Assembly (NCBI RefSeq): GCF_001761325.1
Contig: NZ_CP017478.1
Location: 626,001-690,000 of the forward strand
Origin: Urechidicola croceus
GTDB taxonomy: Bacteria > Bacteroidota > Bacteroidia > Flavobacteriales > Flavobacteriaceae
Reading direction: 5' to 3'
Length of the DNA: 64,000 nt
Positions 53,295 through 62,949 of the stretch are shown here, piece by piece; within the stretch, counting starts at the first letter, position 1; the number at the start of each line of letters is the position of its first letter. Below the pieces are notes generated by a model. The model saw nothing but the letters and a program-made list of their open reading frames with translations, did no database searches and was not told where the DNA came from. The translations under genes were made by a program, and so were the position numbers.

Positions 53295-55148
53295 TTGAAA
53301 CAATTAACGCTAACTATATTACTTACTTATTTATTTGTAAGTGTCTATTCGCAACAACATTCACAAATTCAAAATGTTGAAAACCGTAAAACAACTTCTT
53401 TAAATGGAGAATGGAAAGTGATTTTAGATCAGTATGAAACTGGTTATTATAATTATAGGTACGAACCAACTGATCAAACTCTGAACAGCAAAACCAATAA
53501 CAATGCCTTTTTCAATGATTATAAACAGCAAAGACCTGATGAACTTGTTGAATATGATTATGATCTTTCTGAATCGTTAAATGTTCCTGGTTCATGGAAC
53601 TCTCAAGACGAACGCTATTTTTACTATGAAGGTACTTTCTGGTATCGTAAAAAGTTTGATTATAATAAATCTAAAGATGATAACCGTGTTTTTGTTCATT
53701 TTGGAGCAACAAACTATGAATCTCATATTTATTTGAATGGGAATAAGTTAGGTACTCATGTTGGAGGTTTTACGCCACATAACTATGAAATAACAGATTA
53801 TCTAAAAGAATCTGGAAATTCTTTGGTTGTTAAAGTAGACAATAAACGAAAGTTAGAAGCAGTTCCAACAGTAAATACAGATTGGTTTAATTATGGAGGA
53901 ATAACTAGAGATGTAACTCTTATTGAAACAGAAGAAACTTTTATTAGAGAATATGTTATACAGTTAGAAAAAGGTTCTTTAAATACAGTAAAAGGTCATA
54001 TACAACTGGACGGGATTAAACTTAAACAATCAATTCAAGTTAACATACCTGAATTATCTATAAGTCAAAATTTTAAAACCGATATTAAAGGATTAGCATT
54101 AGTTGATTTTAAATTAAAAAACGCTATTTTATGGAGTCCAAATAATCCTAAACTATATGATGTTCAGATAGTCGTAAATGACCAAATATTGAAAGAGAAA
54201 ATAGGTTTTAGAAGTATTGAGACCAAGGGTGCTGATATACTATTAAATGGTAAATCTGTCTTTCTAAGAGGAATAAGTATTCATGAAGAAAATGGTGAGC
54301 GTGGTGGAGGAGATAGAGCATACTCGAGAGATGATGCTTTTATGATTTTGGGTAGAGCGAAAGAACTCAACTGTAATTTTGTGCGTTTAGCACATTATCC
54401 ACATAACGAAAATATGATTCGAGTTGCTGAAGAATTAGGCATCATGGTATGGGAAGAAATTCCAGTCTATTGGACAATTCATTGGGAAAATAAAGATACG
54501 TACGAAAATGCTTTAAATCAATTGACTAACATGATAATTCGTGACCGCAATAGAGCCAACGTAATTATTTGGTCAATGGCCAATGAAACTCCAGTCAGTG
54601 AACCAAGAACAAAATTTTTAATTAATTTAATAGGAGAAACGAGAAGATTAGACGATACTCGATTGATTAGTGCTGCTTTAGAGAAACATACGATTTCTGA
54701 AGAACCGTTAACTATGGTCGTTGAAGATCCATTTTCTGAAAATGTAGACGTATTATCTTTTAATGAATATGTTGGTTGGTATGATGGTTTACCTGAAAAG
54801 TGTGACCGAGTAAATTGGGAAATTAAAATTAACAAACCAGTAATAATTAGTGAATTTGGTGGTGGCGCAAAATTTGGTTTTCACGGTAATAAAAATGAAC
54901 GTTGGACAGAAGAGTTTCAAGAAGATTTATATAAGCGGAGTGTTAAAATGCTGAATAAAATTCCTTCATTAAGAGGAATGACCCCTTGGATATTATCTGA
55001 TTTTAGATCACCCCGTAGAGTACATCCAGTACTTCAAGAAGGATTCAATAGAAAAGGTGTAACATCAGAAAAAGGCGAGAAAAAATTGGCTTTTTATGTG
55101 TTGCAAGAATTTTATAATCAAAAAGAAGAAGAATTTGATAATAAATAA
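53295..55148 (+). CDS. Exported GH2 glycosidase (beta-glucuronidase/galactosidase type), TTG start
   Basis: A 617-residue enzyme with the GH2 order: jelly-roll sugar-binding domain (about 35-220), Ig-like domain (about 220-310) and TIM barrel. The acid/base is E431 (SMANETP) and the nucleophile E520 (IISEFGGG). The signal peptide (KQLTLTILLTYLFVSVYSQQ) begins at a TTG: an in-frame TAA lies three bases upstream and no ATG precedes the signal. The barrel end WILSDFRSPRR resembles beta-glucuronidases. Exact substrate unresolved. Confidence 0.88.
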   Translation: MKQLTLTILLTYLFVSVYSQQHSQIQNVENRKTTSLNGEWKVILDQYETGYYNYRYEPTDQTLNSKTNNNAFFNDYKQQRPDELVEYDYDLSESLNVPGSWNSQDERYFYYEGTFWYRKKFDYNKSKDDNRVFVHFGATNYESHIYLNGNKLGTHVGGFTPHNYEITDYLKESGNSLVVKVDNKRKLEAVPTVNTDWFNYGGITRDVTLIETEETFIREYVIQLEKGSLNTVKGHIQLDGIKLKQSIQVNIPELSISQNFKTDIKGLALVDFKLKNAILWSPNNPKLYDVQIVVNDQILKEKIGFRSIETKGADILLNGKSVFLRGISIHEENGERGGGDRAYSRDDAFMILGRAKELNCNFVRLAHYPHNENMIRVAEELGIMVWEEIPVYWTIHWENKDTYENALNQLTNMIIRDRNRANVIIWSMANETPVSEPRTKFLINLIGETRRLDDTRLISAALEKHTISEEPLTMVVEDPFSENVDVLSFNEYVGWYDGLPEKCDRVNWEIKINKPVIISEFGGGAKFGFHGNKNERWTEEFQEDLYKRSVKMLNKIPSLRGMTPWILSDFRSPRRVHPVLQEGFNRKGVTSEKGEKKLAFYVLQEFYNQKEEEFDNK

Positions 55149-55188
55149 TATCAATTTAATAAGAGGATACTATATTCATAACTTTAAG

Positions 55189-55512
55189 ATGAAAGAAAAT
55201 GACAAATGTGTCATACAGTTCAGAAAAACTAAGGATAAAGATATTCCTGAAATTGAAGTTACTTTTATAAATTGCTTTAAAGTAGAGTATTTAAAAAACA
55301 AAATGGAAGAACTTTTAGTTGAAGATTTTGCTTTAAATGATTTTCCAGGAATGAAATATATTTTTCAACTTCAGAAATATAATTTAGATATAAATGATTA
55401 TAATCATTTTTTATTATTTGATAAAAAAGTAGAGAAAACTATTGAAACAGGAGTAATTAAAAAGTCAATAATTGATATTATCTTTAAAAATTATAAAGTT
55501 TCTTACATTTAA
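55189..55512 (+). CDS. Unrecognised small protein
   Basis: A 107-residue product, charged and rich in lysine, aspartate and aromatic residues (IQFRKTKDKDIPEIEVTFIN; FPGMKYIFQLQKYNLDIND), without signal peptide or membrane segment. The ATG at 55189 avoids overlap with the GH2 gene, which ends 40 bases earlier; an earlier in-frame ATG at 55096 would overlap it. I recognise no family. It may be co-transcribed with GH2. Confidence 0.6.
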   Translation: MKENDKCVIQFRKTKDKDIPEIEVTFINCFKVEYLKNKMEELLVEDFALNDFPGMKYIFQLQKYNLDINDYNHFLLFDKKVEKTIETGVIKKSIIDIIFKNYKVSYI

Positions 55513-55610
55513 ATTACTGTAATTTTTAATTGTTAAATATTAGTTAAACATCTGTATTTTAACATAATAACTATGGCGAATCTATTAACTTTATTGAAAA
55601 TCTGTTTACC

Positions 55611-56726
55611 ATGAAAAAACTAATCTTTAACCTTGTACTTTGTGGAATAGCATTAATTACTATTTCTGCAACAAACAAAAACAATACTGCATTAACGGCA
55701 AATTTCATTTTTGGTGATGCAGAAATATCATCAATCAATGTATTGAGTTTTGGACCTGAAGGAATCTTGTTTATAGGAGATTCTAAAAATGCTTCAATTT
55801 ATGCATTAGACACAAAAGATATTTCGACAAGAGATATATCAGAAGAAATTGATATTAATAATTTTGACACTAAAATTGCTGCATCATTAGGAACAACAAC
55901 GGAAAATATAAAGATAACTGATATGGCAGTTAATCCGATATCAAAAACTGTTTATTTTTCAGTCAATACAACCGATGGAACTCCTGTTTTATTAAAGTTA
56001 AATGGAGACACTTTAGAAAATGTATCTCTAAAAAAAGCACATTTTTCTAAAATTGCTTTAGAAAATGCTGTTGGTGTTAATGAAAAAGACCATAGAGGAC
56101 GTGAAATAAGACATTGGGCAATTGCAGATATGAAATATCACAATGGAAACATAATGGTTTCTGGGTTGTCAAATAAAGAGTTTAAATCAACATTTAGAAG
56201 TATTCCATTTCCATTTTCCGACAATCAAGATTATGCTTCTCTTGAAGTATATCATGCTGCTCATGGTCGTTATGAAACATACGCTCCAATCAAGGCATTT
56301 GATATAGTTTTAATTGAAAATAAAGAATATCTTTTGGCAAGTTATACCTGCACACCTCTAGTTTTATTTCCGATTGATGAATTAAATGATGGTAAACATA
56401 TAAAAGGTAGAACTGTTGCAGAATTAGGCGCAGGTAATTCTCCTCTAGATATGATACATTTTGAAAGAGATGGCAAACCTTTATTTTTTATGTCAAACAC
56501 CAACCGACCAGTAATGCGAATAAAATATGATAATTTAGTTAGTTTTAAAGAATCTATGACAGAGCCAGTTGAAGAATTTGGTGTTGCTGCAGGTTTATCT
56601 TATGACAATTTACCTTTTGTAAACGTACTTCAAATGGATAATTTAGATGAAGAAAATGTTTTACTTTTAAAAAGAGATAGAGATGGTAACTTATCTCTAA
56701 AAAACAGAACGAAACAATGGATGTAA
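55611..56726 (+). CDS. Exported protein with a beta-propeller-like pattern
   Basis: A 371-residue product with a signal peptide (about 1-22, MKKLIFNLVLCGIALITISA). The mature part shows repeats of four-strand blades, for example INVLSFGPEGILFIGDSKNASIYAL, ITDMAVNPISKTVYFSVN and KAFDIVLIENKEYLLASYTCTPLVLF, like NHL or related propellers. A conserved-looking VYHAAHGRYETYAPIKAF lies near 215. No catalytic motif is recognised. Its stop overlaps the start of the next gene by ten bases, so the two products probably work together. Confidence 0.65.
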   Translation: MKKLIFNLVLCGIALITISATNKNNTALTANFIFGDAEISSINVLSFGPEGILFIGDSKNASIYALDTKDISTRDISEEIDINNFDTKIAASLGTTTENIKITDMAVNPISKTVYFSVNTTDGTPVLLKLNGDTLENVSLKKAHFSKIALENAVGVNEKDHRGREIRHWAIADMKYHNGNIMVSGLSNKEFKSTFRSIPFPFSDNQDYASLEVYHAAHGRYETYAPIKAFDIVLIENKEYLLASYTCTPLVLFPIDELNDGKHIKGRTVAELGAGNSPLDMIHFERDGKPLFFMSNTNRPVMRIKYDNLVSFKESMTEPVEEFGVAAGLSYDNLPFVNVLQMDNLDEENVLLLKRDRDGNLSLKNRTKQWM

Positions 56727-57811
56727 TTCACAAATACAATTTTAAAAAAAAGATCAAGACACTCTTGGTCTTTTTTTGTGTTTTTACTTTCTTAAATTGT
56801 CAAGAAAAGACAATTTCCAATGAGGTTTTAGTAAATTATAAGGAGAAAAGAGCTGTTAGTATTTCAATTACTTCCAATTCATCATTGGAAGAATTGAACG
56901 TATTTTTAAAAGAGAGTGAAACTCCAATTATTGGTGATTTTTCAAAAAGTAAAAATGGAAAAATAGATTTTACACCAGTTATCCCTTTTACTTATAATGA
57001 AGAATATGAATTAAAAGATATAAATGATAATAATATAGCTAGTTTTACGATTGATAACCCTTACAACAAAACTAATCCAGAACTTTTAGCAATTTTTCCT
57101 ACAACAGATACTGTTCCTGAAAATTTACTTAAAATGTATTTTTTATTCTCTCAACCAATGCAAGAAGTTGGAAATACACTCGATTTTATAAAGATTACAA
57201 ATAACACTACATCTAAAGAAGTTACAGCATTTTTGAAACTAGAAAACGAATTATGGAATAAAGAACATACACAACTCACTTTGTGGTTAGATCCAGGACG
57301 TTTAAAAACAGATTTAATTCCAAATAAAAATATGGGACTACCTTTAAATAATGGTAGTAAATATACTATCACGATAAGTAATCTTATGAGGAATGCAAAC
57401 GGTATAATGCTTTCACAAGAATATTCTAAATCAATTTATGTAACCCATCGAGACAATAATAAACCTACTATTGAAAATTGGTCAATTAATAATGTAAAAC
57501 CTCTCACTCTTGAACCTTTACTAATACATTTTAATGAAACACTAGATGCAATATTGTTAAGAGAATGTATAAATATATATTTAAATGAAAATTTAATTGA
57601 AGGAAAATTCGAACTTAAAAATAACGAAAAATCTATTTCATTTCTTCCAAATATAAAATGGAAAACAGGTAATTATACCATATATATTGCGACTAAATTA
57701 GAAGATTTAGCAGGAAACAATTTAAATCACCTCTTTGATAGAGATTTATCAAAAGGTATATCTAAAAAAGTTGATATCACAACTAAAATAATAAACTTTA
57801 AAATTAACTAA
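56717..57811 (+). CDS. Lipoprotein with two bacterial Ig-like domains
   Basis: A 364-residue lipoprotein: basic start, hydrophobic core (LLVFFCVFTFLNC) with the lipobox cysteine near residue 28. Two Big_5/SbsA-like Ig domains are visible: ELLAIFPTTDTVPENLLKMYF with FSQPMQEV, and NWSINNVKPLTLEPLLIHFNE ending in LEDLAGNNLNHLFDRDL. It overlaps the propeller-like gene by ten bases. A near-perfect terminator-like hairpin lies inside the signal-peptide coding part (56744-56777). Confidence 0.7.
   Translation: MDVIHKYNFKKKIKTLLVFFCVFTFLNCQEKTISNEVLVNYKEKRAVSISITSNSSLEELNVFLKESETPIIGDFSKSKNGKIDFTPVIPFTYNEEYELKDINDNNIASFTIDNPYNKTNPELLAIFPTTDTVPENLLKMYFLFSQPMQEVGNTLDFIKITNNTTSKEVTAFLKLENELWNKEHTQLTLWLDPGRLKTDLIPNKNMGLPLNNGSKYTITISNLMRNANGIMLSQEYSKSIYVTHRDNNKPTIENWSINNVKPLTLEPLLIHFNETLDAILLRECINIYLNENLIEGKFELKNNEKSISFLPNIKWKTGNYTIYIATKLEDLAGNNLNHLFDRDLSKGISKKVDITTKIINFKIN
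56744..56777 (+). terminator. Terminator-like hairpin inside the Ig-lipoprotein coding start
   Basis: AAAAAGATCAAGA and TCTTGGTCTTTTT pair fully with one G-T wobble, loop CAC, and the T-run is seven long. It lies 18 bases after the upstream stop. It may terminate part of the transcription after the first gene of the pair, or may simply reflect lysine codons followed by phenylalanine codons. Confidence 0.45.
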
Positions 57812-58089
57812 AAAAGAGTTAAAACACCAACTAATAGGATAATTAAAAAATAAAGTTTTGGCTTTCGTAAAAAAACTTAAAAAAGATGTTTAGAAATATT
57901 CTATCAATATGCTGATTTCATTGCAATAAATGCGATTTTAAGTACTTCAATTAATAAATAAATAAAAATGCTGAATATCGTATCTTAGACTATCAATTGT
58001 AGTAATTAAAAGGGAGTTTTTTATAAATTTGTCAACTTGAAATTAAATTTGTTGTTAACTTTACTTCAAATACAGAAAATATATTATTT

Positions 58090-59484
58090 ATGAGCAAATC
58101 ATTGTTTGACAAAGTATGGGATTCACATGTTGTGAGAAAAATTGAAGATGGACCAGATGTATTCTTTATTGATCGTCATTTAATACATGAAGTTACAAGT
58201 CCTGTAGCTTTTGTTGGGTTAAAAAGTCGTGGATTAGATGTATTATATCCAAACCGTACATTTGCGGTTGCTGATCATAATACACCAACAATCAACCAAC
58301 ACTTACCAGTTGAAGATCCATTATCTGCTAATCAACTAAAAACATTAGAAAATAACGCTAACGAATACGGTATCAGTCATTGGGGATTGGGGCACCAAAA
58401 TAACGGAATTGTACATGTTGTAGGTCCAGAAAATGGAATTACACTTCCAGGAGCAACTATTGTATGTGGTGATTCACATACATCTACTCATGGAGCATTT
58501 GGTGCAATTGCATTTGGTATAGGTACATCAGAAGTTGAAATGGTTTTAACTACACAATGTATCATGCAGCCAAAACCTAAGAAAATGCGTATCAAAGTTA
58601 ATGGATCGCTATCAAAAGGAGTAACTCCAAAAGATGTTGGTTTGTATATTATTTCAAAACTAACAACTTCAGGTGCTACTGGATATTTTGTTGAATATGC
58701 AGGAGATGTTTTTGAAAACATGTCTATGGAAGGTCGTATGACTGTATGTAATTTAAGTATTGAAATGGGTGCTCGTGGAGGAATGATTGCTCCAGATGAA
58801 AAAACATTTGAATATGTAAAAGGTCGCGCAATGGCTCCTAAAGGTACTGATTGGGATAAAGCAATGGAATATTGGAAAACTTTAAAAACAGATGTAGATG
58901 CAACGTTTGATAAAGAATTTGTTTTTGATGCTGCTGATATTGAGCCAATGATTACCTATGGTACAAATCCAGGAATGGGAATGGGTATTTCTAAAAATAT
59001 TCCATCAGCCGAATCTGTAGAAGGAGGAAAGGCAACTTATGATAAGTCTTTAGCTTATATGGGTTATGCCGAACAAGATCAAATGATTGGTAAGAAAATC
59101 GATTATGTATTTATTGGAAGTTGTACAAATGGACGTATTGAAGATTTCCGTGCATTTGCATCAATTGTAAAAGGTAGAAAAAAAGCAGATAATGTTACGG
59201 CATGGTTAGTACCTGGTTCACATATTGTAGAAGCGAAGATAAAAGAAGAAGGATTATTAGATATTTTTGAAGCAGCAGGTTTTGCATTAAGAGAACCTGG
59301 ATGTTCAGCATGTTTAGCAATGAATGATGATAAAGTACCTGCAGGAAAATACGCTGTAAGTACATCAAATAGAAACTTTGAAGGACGACAAGGTCCTGGA
59401 TCAAGAACATTGTTGGCTAGTCCATTGGTAGCAGCAGCAGCAGCAGTTACTGGAGTAGTAACGGATCCTAGAGAACTTTTATAA
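58090..59484 (+). CDS. leuC: 3-isopropylmalate dehydratase, large subunit
   Basis: Fe-S subunit of isopropylmalate isomerase, leucine pathway. The 464-residue protein has the cluster cysteines in [10 protein letters not shown] and in [13 protein letters not shown], and the substrate loops [13 protein letters not shown] and VADHNTPT. It is first in leuC-leuD-leuA-leuB, with 278 bases of non-coding DNA before it in which I see no leader peptide or T-box. Confidence 0.97.
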   Translation: MSKSLFDKVWDSHVVRKIEDGPDVFFIDRHLIHEVTSPVAFVGLKSRGLDVLYPNRTFAVADHNTPTINQHLPVEDPLSANQLKTLENNANEYGISHWGLGHQNNGIVHVVGPENGITLPGATIVCGDSHTSTHGAFGAIAFGIGTSEVEMVLTTQCIMQPKPKKMRIKVNGSLSKGVTPKDVGLYIISKLTTSGATGYFVEYAGDVFENMSMEGRMTVCNLSIEMGARGGMIAPDEKTFEYVKGRAMAPKGTDWDKAMEYWKTLKTDVDATFDKEFVFDAADIEPMITYGTNPGMGMGISKNIPSAESVEGGKATYDKSLAYMGYAEQDQMIGKKIDYVFIGSCTNGRIEDFRAFASIVKGRKKADNVTAWLVPGSHIVEAKIKEEGLLDIFEAAGFALREPGCSACLAMNDDKVPAGKYAVSTSNRNFEGRQGPGSRTLLASPLVAAAAAVTGVVTDPRELL

Positions 59485-59593
59485 GTTTTGCTGGTGGTTG
59501 ATTGTTGCTAGTTGCTAGCAAATATTAACTCACTTTATAACAAATAATATCAATAACAAACAACTGTCAACTAATAACTGACAACAAAATATT
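59485..59593. repeat. leuC-leuD spacer made of repeated TTG/CAA words
   Basis: The left half repeats TTG-containing words (GGTTGATTGTTGCTAGTTGC) and the right half the inverse (CAACTGTCAACTAATAACTG then ACAACAA), giving an imperfect long inverted repeat. There is no T-run at the 3' side. Confidence 0.5.
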
Positions 59594-60190
59594 ATGGCAT
59601 ACGATAAATTTACAATATTAAAAAGTACTGCAGTTCCATTACCAATAGAAAATGTAGATACTGATCAAATCATTCCTGCTCGTTTTTTAAAAGCTACAAA
59701 GCGTGAAGGATTTGGAGATAACTTATTCCGTGATTGGAGATACAATGGTGACAATACACCTAAACAAGATTTTGTACTAAACAATCCTATATACACAGGA
59801 AAAATATTAGTCGGAGGAAAAAACTTTGGTTCAGGTTCTTCAAGAGAACATGCTGCTTGGGCAGTATATGACTATGGTTTTCGCTGTGTAATTTCAAGTT
59901 TTTTTGCAGATATTTTTAAAAATAACTGCCTTAATGTAGGCGTATTACCTGTACAAATAAGTCCAAAGTTTTCTGAAGAAATATTTTCTGCTATTTATGA
60001 TGATCCAAATACGCAAATAGAAGTTAATTTACATGAACAAACAGTAACTCTACTATCAACAGGAAGTAAAGAATCATTTGAAATTAATGGTTATAAAAAA
60101 GAAAATATGTTAAATGGTTTTGATGATATCGACTATTTACAAAACATAAAAAGTGATATAGAATCATTTGCAGAATCTCGTCCTTTCTAA
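59594..60190 (+). CDS. leuD: 3-isopropylmalate dehydratase, small subunit
   Basis: Swivel-domain subunit of isopropylmalate isomerase, 198 residues. Signature segments are VDTDQIIPARFLKATKREGFG and [21 protein letters not shown]. The stop is two bases before leuA, so the pair is translated together. Confidence 0.97.
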   Translation: MAYDKFTILKSTAVPLPIENVDTDQIIPARFLKATKREGFGDNLFRDWRYNGDNTPKQDFVLNNPIYTGKILVGGKNFGSGSSREHAAWAVYDYGFRCVISSFFADIFKNNCLNVGVLPVQISPKFSEEIFSAIYDDPNTQIEVNLHEQTVTLLSTGSKESFEINGYKKENMLNGFDDIDYLQNIKSDIESFAESRPF

Positions 60191-60192
60191 AA

Positions 60193-61710
60193 ATGAGTTC
60201 TAAGAGGATTGAAATAATGGACACTACTTTGCGCGATGGTGAGCAAACATCAAGCGTATCATTTTCTGCGTCAGAAAAATTAACAATCGCACAACTTTTA
60301 CTAGAAGAATTAAAAGTTGATCGAATTGAAATTGCATCTGCAAGAGTTTCAGAAGGAGAGTTTGAGGCTGTAAAAAGTATTACTAATTGGGCGACTGAAA
60401 ATGGATATATTGACGCTGTTGAAGTACTGACTTTTGTCGATAAAGGAATTTCAATTCAATGGATGGTTGATGCAGGAGCAAAGGTTCAAAATTTATTAAC
60501 AAAAGGCTCATTAAATCATTTAACTTATCAGTTGAAAAAGACTCCTAACCAACACTTTAAAGAAATAAAAGAAACAATTATTTCTGCAAAAGAAAAAGGC
60601 ATTGAAACCAATGTCTATTTAGAAGACTGGAGTAATGGAATGCGCAATTCTAAAGAGTATGTTTTTGAGTTTTTAGAGTTTCTTTCAACTCAAAATGTAA
60701 AAAGAGTAATGTTACCTGATACTTTAGGGGTATTAACACCTTCAGAATCATTTGATTTTGTTTCAGAAATAAAAAATAAATTTTCAAAGTTACATTTTGA
60801 CTTTCATGCTCATAATGATTATGATTTGAGTGTAGCCAATGTAATGCAGGCTTTAAAAGCAGGAGTAGACGGAATTCACTTAACAGTTAATGGAATGGGT
60901 GAACGTGCAGGTAATGCTCCACTAGCAAGTGTGGTGGCTGTTGTAAAAGATTTTATGCCCGAACTTAAAATTGGTGTCAATGAAAAAGCATTGAATTCTG
61001 TTAGTAAACTGGTAGAGACATTTTCTGGATTTAGAATTCCAGTAAACAAACCAATAGTTGGAGCAAATGTATTTACTCAAACTGCTGGAATTCATGCTGA
61101 TGGAGACAATAAAAAGAATCTCTATTTTAATGACTTATTGCCTGAGAGATTTGGAAGAAAACGTAAATATGCATTAGGAAAATCATCAGGAAAAGCCAAT
61201 ATTCAAAAAAACTTACAAGAGTTAGGCTTGCATTTAAATGATGAAGATCTAAAGAAAGTTACACAGCGAATTATTGAATTGGGTGACAAAAAAGAGATTG
61301 TAACTAAAGAAGATCTTCCGTATATCATTTCTGATGTTTTAGACAGCAATTTATACGAAGAAAAAGTATTGGTAAACTCATATGCTTTGACGCATTCAAA
61401 AGGCTTGCGACCTTCAACAACAGTTTCATTAACAATTGAAGGTGAGACTTTTGAGGCAAACGCACAAGGAGATGGACAATTTGATGCTTTTATGAATGCT
61501 TTAAAAAATATCTATTTAAAAAAGAAATTGGCATTACCCAAATTAATAGATTATGCAGTACGAATCCCTCCAGGAAGTAATTCAGATGCATTATGTGAAA
61601 CGGTAATTACCTGGAAAAAAGAAGACAAAGAATTTAAAACACGTGGGTTAGATTCTGATCAAACTGTATCGGCAATTAAAGCCACAGAAAAGATGTTGAA
61701 TATAATATAA
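60193..61710 (+). CDS. leuA: 2-isopropylmalate synthase-family enzyme
   Basis: A 505-residue LeuA/homocitrate/citramalate-synthase-family protein. The catalytic TIM barrel begins IMDTTLRDGEQTSSVSFSAS and has the metal histidines in HFDFHAHNDYDLSVAN and the glycine motif GMGERAGNAPL; the C-terminal regulatory (LeuA dimer) domain covers about 400-500. The position between leuD and leuB supports the leucine role. Citramalate synthase is the main alternative because the two cannot be told apart by these motifs. Confidence 0.85.
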   Translation: MSSKRIEIMDTTLRDGEQTSSVSFSASEKLTIAQLLLEELKVDRIEIASARVSEGEFEAVKSITNWATENGYIDAVEVLTFVDKGISIQWMVDAGAKVQNLLTKGSLNHLTYQLKKTPNQHFKEIKETIISAKEKGIETNVYLEDWSNGMRNSKEYVFEFLEFLSTQNVKRVMLPDTLGVLTPSESFDFVSEIKNKFSKLHFDFHAHNDYDLSVANVMQALKAGVDGIHLTVNGMGERAGNAPLASVVAVVKDFMPELKIGVNEKALNSVSKLVETFSGFRIPVNKPIVGANVFTQTAGIHADGDNKKNLYFNDLLPERFGRKRKYALGKSSGKANIQKNLQELGLHLNDEDLKKVTQRIIELGDKKEIVTKEDLPYIISDVLDSNLYEEKVLVNSYALTHSKGLRPSTTVSLTIEGETFEANAQGDGQFDAFMNALKNIYLKKKLALPKLIDYAVRIPPGSNSDALCETVITWKKEDKEFKTRGLDSDQTVSAIKATEKMLNII

Positions 61711-61717
61711 ATAATCG

Positions 61718-61814
61718 TTGTTAGACATTAGATAATTAGACGGTTGCTAATGCTAACAAAAAATAAAATAATATTTTGATTTGAGTCGAACGTCTAATGT
61801 CTCAAGTCTAACAA
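61718..61814. repeat. leuA-leuB spacer with inverted TTAGAC words
   Basis: TTGTTAGACATTAGA (61718-61732) faces TCTAATGTCTCAAGTCTAAC (61793-61812). The arms share TTGTTAGAC and ACATTAGA with a small insertion. Another imperfect pair, TTGCTAATGC and GCTAAC, is nested inside. Confidence 0.55.
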
Positions 61815-61824
61815 TCTACATAAA

Positions 61825-62883
61825 ATGAAATTAAATATAGCCCTTTTAGCGGGAGACGGAATAGGACCAGAGGTCATTGATCAAGCAGTAAAAGTAAGTG
61901 ATGCAATTGCAAGTAAATTTGGACATGAAATCAATTGGACTCCAGCATTGACAGGTGCAGCAGCAATTGACGCTGTTGGTGAGCCTTATCCAGATGAAAC
62001 ACATGATATTTGCGTAAATGCTGATGCAGTTTTATTTGGAGCGATTGGTCATCCAAGATTTGATAACGACCCAAGTGCTAAAGTTCGTCCAGAACAAGGT
62101 TTGTTGAAGATGCGAAAAGCATTAGGTTTATTTGCCAATGTAAGACCAACTTTTACATTTCCATCTTTAATTGATAAATCTCCATTAAAAAGAGAACGTA
62201 TTGAAGGAACAGATTTAGTTTTTTTACGTGAATTAACTGGAGGAATTTACTTTGGAGAAAAGGGTAGAAGAGATGGTGGAGAAACTGCTTTTGATAACTG
62301 TGTATACACAAGAGAAGAAGTGCAACGTTTGGCTAAAAAAGGATTTGAATTGGCAATGACACGTTCTAAAAGATTATGTTGTGTAGATAAAGCAAATGTA
62401 TTAGAAACTTCACGTTTGTGGAGAGAAACTGTACAAGCAATGGAAAAAGATTATCCAGAAGTAGAAGTGTCTTATGAATTTGTAGATGCAGTCGCTATGC
62501 GATTGGTACAATGGCCAAATTCATATGATGTGTTGATTACTGAAAATTTATTTGGAGATATTTTAACAGATGAAGCATCTGTAATTTCAGGATCGATGGG
62601 ATTAATGCCATCAGCATCTGTAGGAACTAATAACCAATTATTTGAACCAATTCATGGTTCTTATCCACAAGCAACAGGAAAAAATATTGCAAACCCTTTG
62701 GCAACAATACTATCAGCCGCAATGATGTTTGAAATGGCATTTGGATTGAAAGAAGAAGCTGAAGCAATTCGAGCAGTAGTAAATAAATCTTTAGCAGAAG
62801 GTGTTGTAACTGAAGATTTAGCAGCAGGAAAAAAAGCCTACGGAACAAGTGAAGTAGGAGATTGGCTTGCACAAAACGTTTAA
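61825..62883 (+). CDS. leuB: 3-isopropylmalate dehydrogenase
   Basis: NAD-dependent oxidative decarboxylation of 3-isopropylmalate. The 352-residue protein has the family segments LLAGDGIGPEVIDQAVKVSD, FLRELTGGIYFGEKGRRDGG, the metal aspartates in LITENLFGDILTDEAS, and the NAD site PIHGSYPQATGKNIANPLA. Last gene of the leu unit. Confidence 0.97.
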   Translation: MKLNIALLAGDGIGPEVIDQAVKVSDAIASKFGHEINWTPALTGAAAIDAVGEPYPDETHDICVNADAVLFGAIGHPRFDNDPSAKVRPEQGLLKMRKALGLFANVRPTFTFPSLIDKSPLKRERIEGTDLVFLRELTGGIYFGEKGRRDGGETAFDNCVYTREEVQRLAKKGFELAMTRSKRLCCVDKANVLETSRLWRETVQAMEKDYPEVEVSYEFVDAVAMRLVQWPNSYDVLITENLFGDILTDEASVISGSMGLMPSASVGTNNQLFEPIHGSYPQATGKNIANPLATILSAAMMFEMAFGLKEEAEAIRAVVNKSLAEGVVTEDLAAGKKAYGTSEVGDWLAQNV

Positions 62884-62949
62884 ACTAACTATGTTTTTAT
62901 ATGACTGGAGGATTTAGTAAATTTGATTTTACTAAATCCTTCTCTTTTT

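Noticed and set aside
57909-57929. Leader peptide with leucines before leuC (Met-Leu-Ile-Ser-Leu-Gln)
   Set aside because: Only two leucines, no terminator/antiterminator pair follows, and the frame is of chance length.
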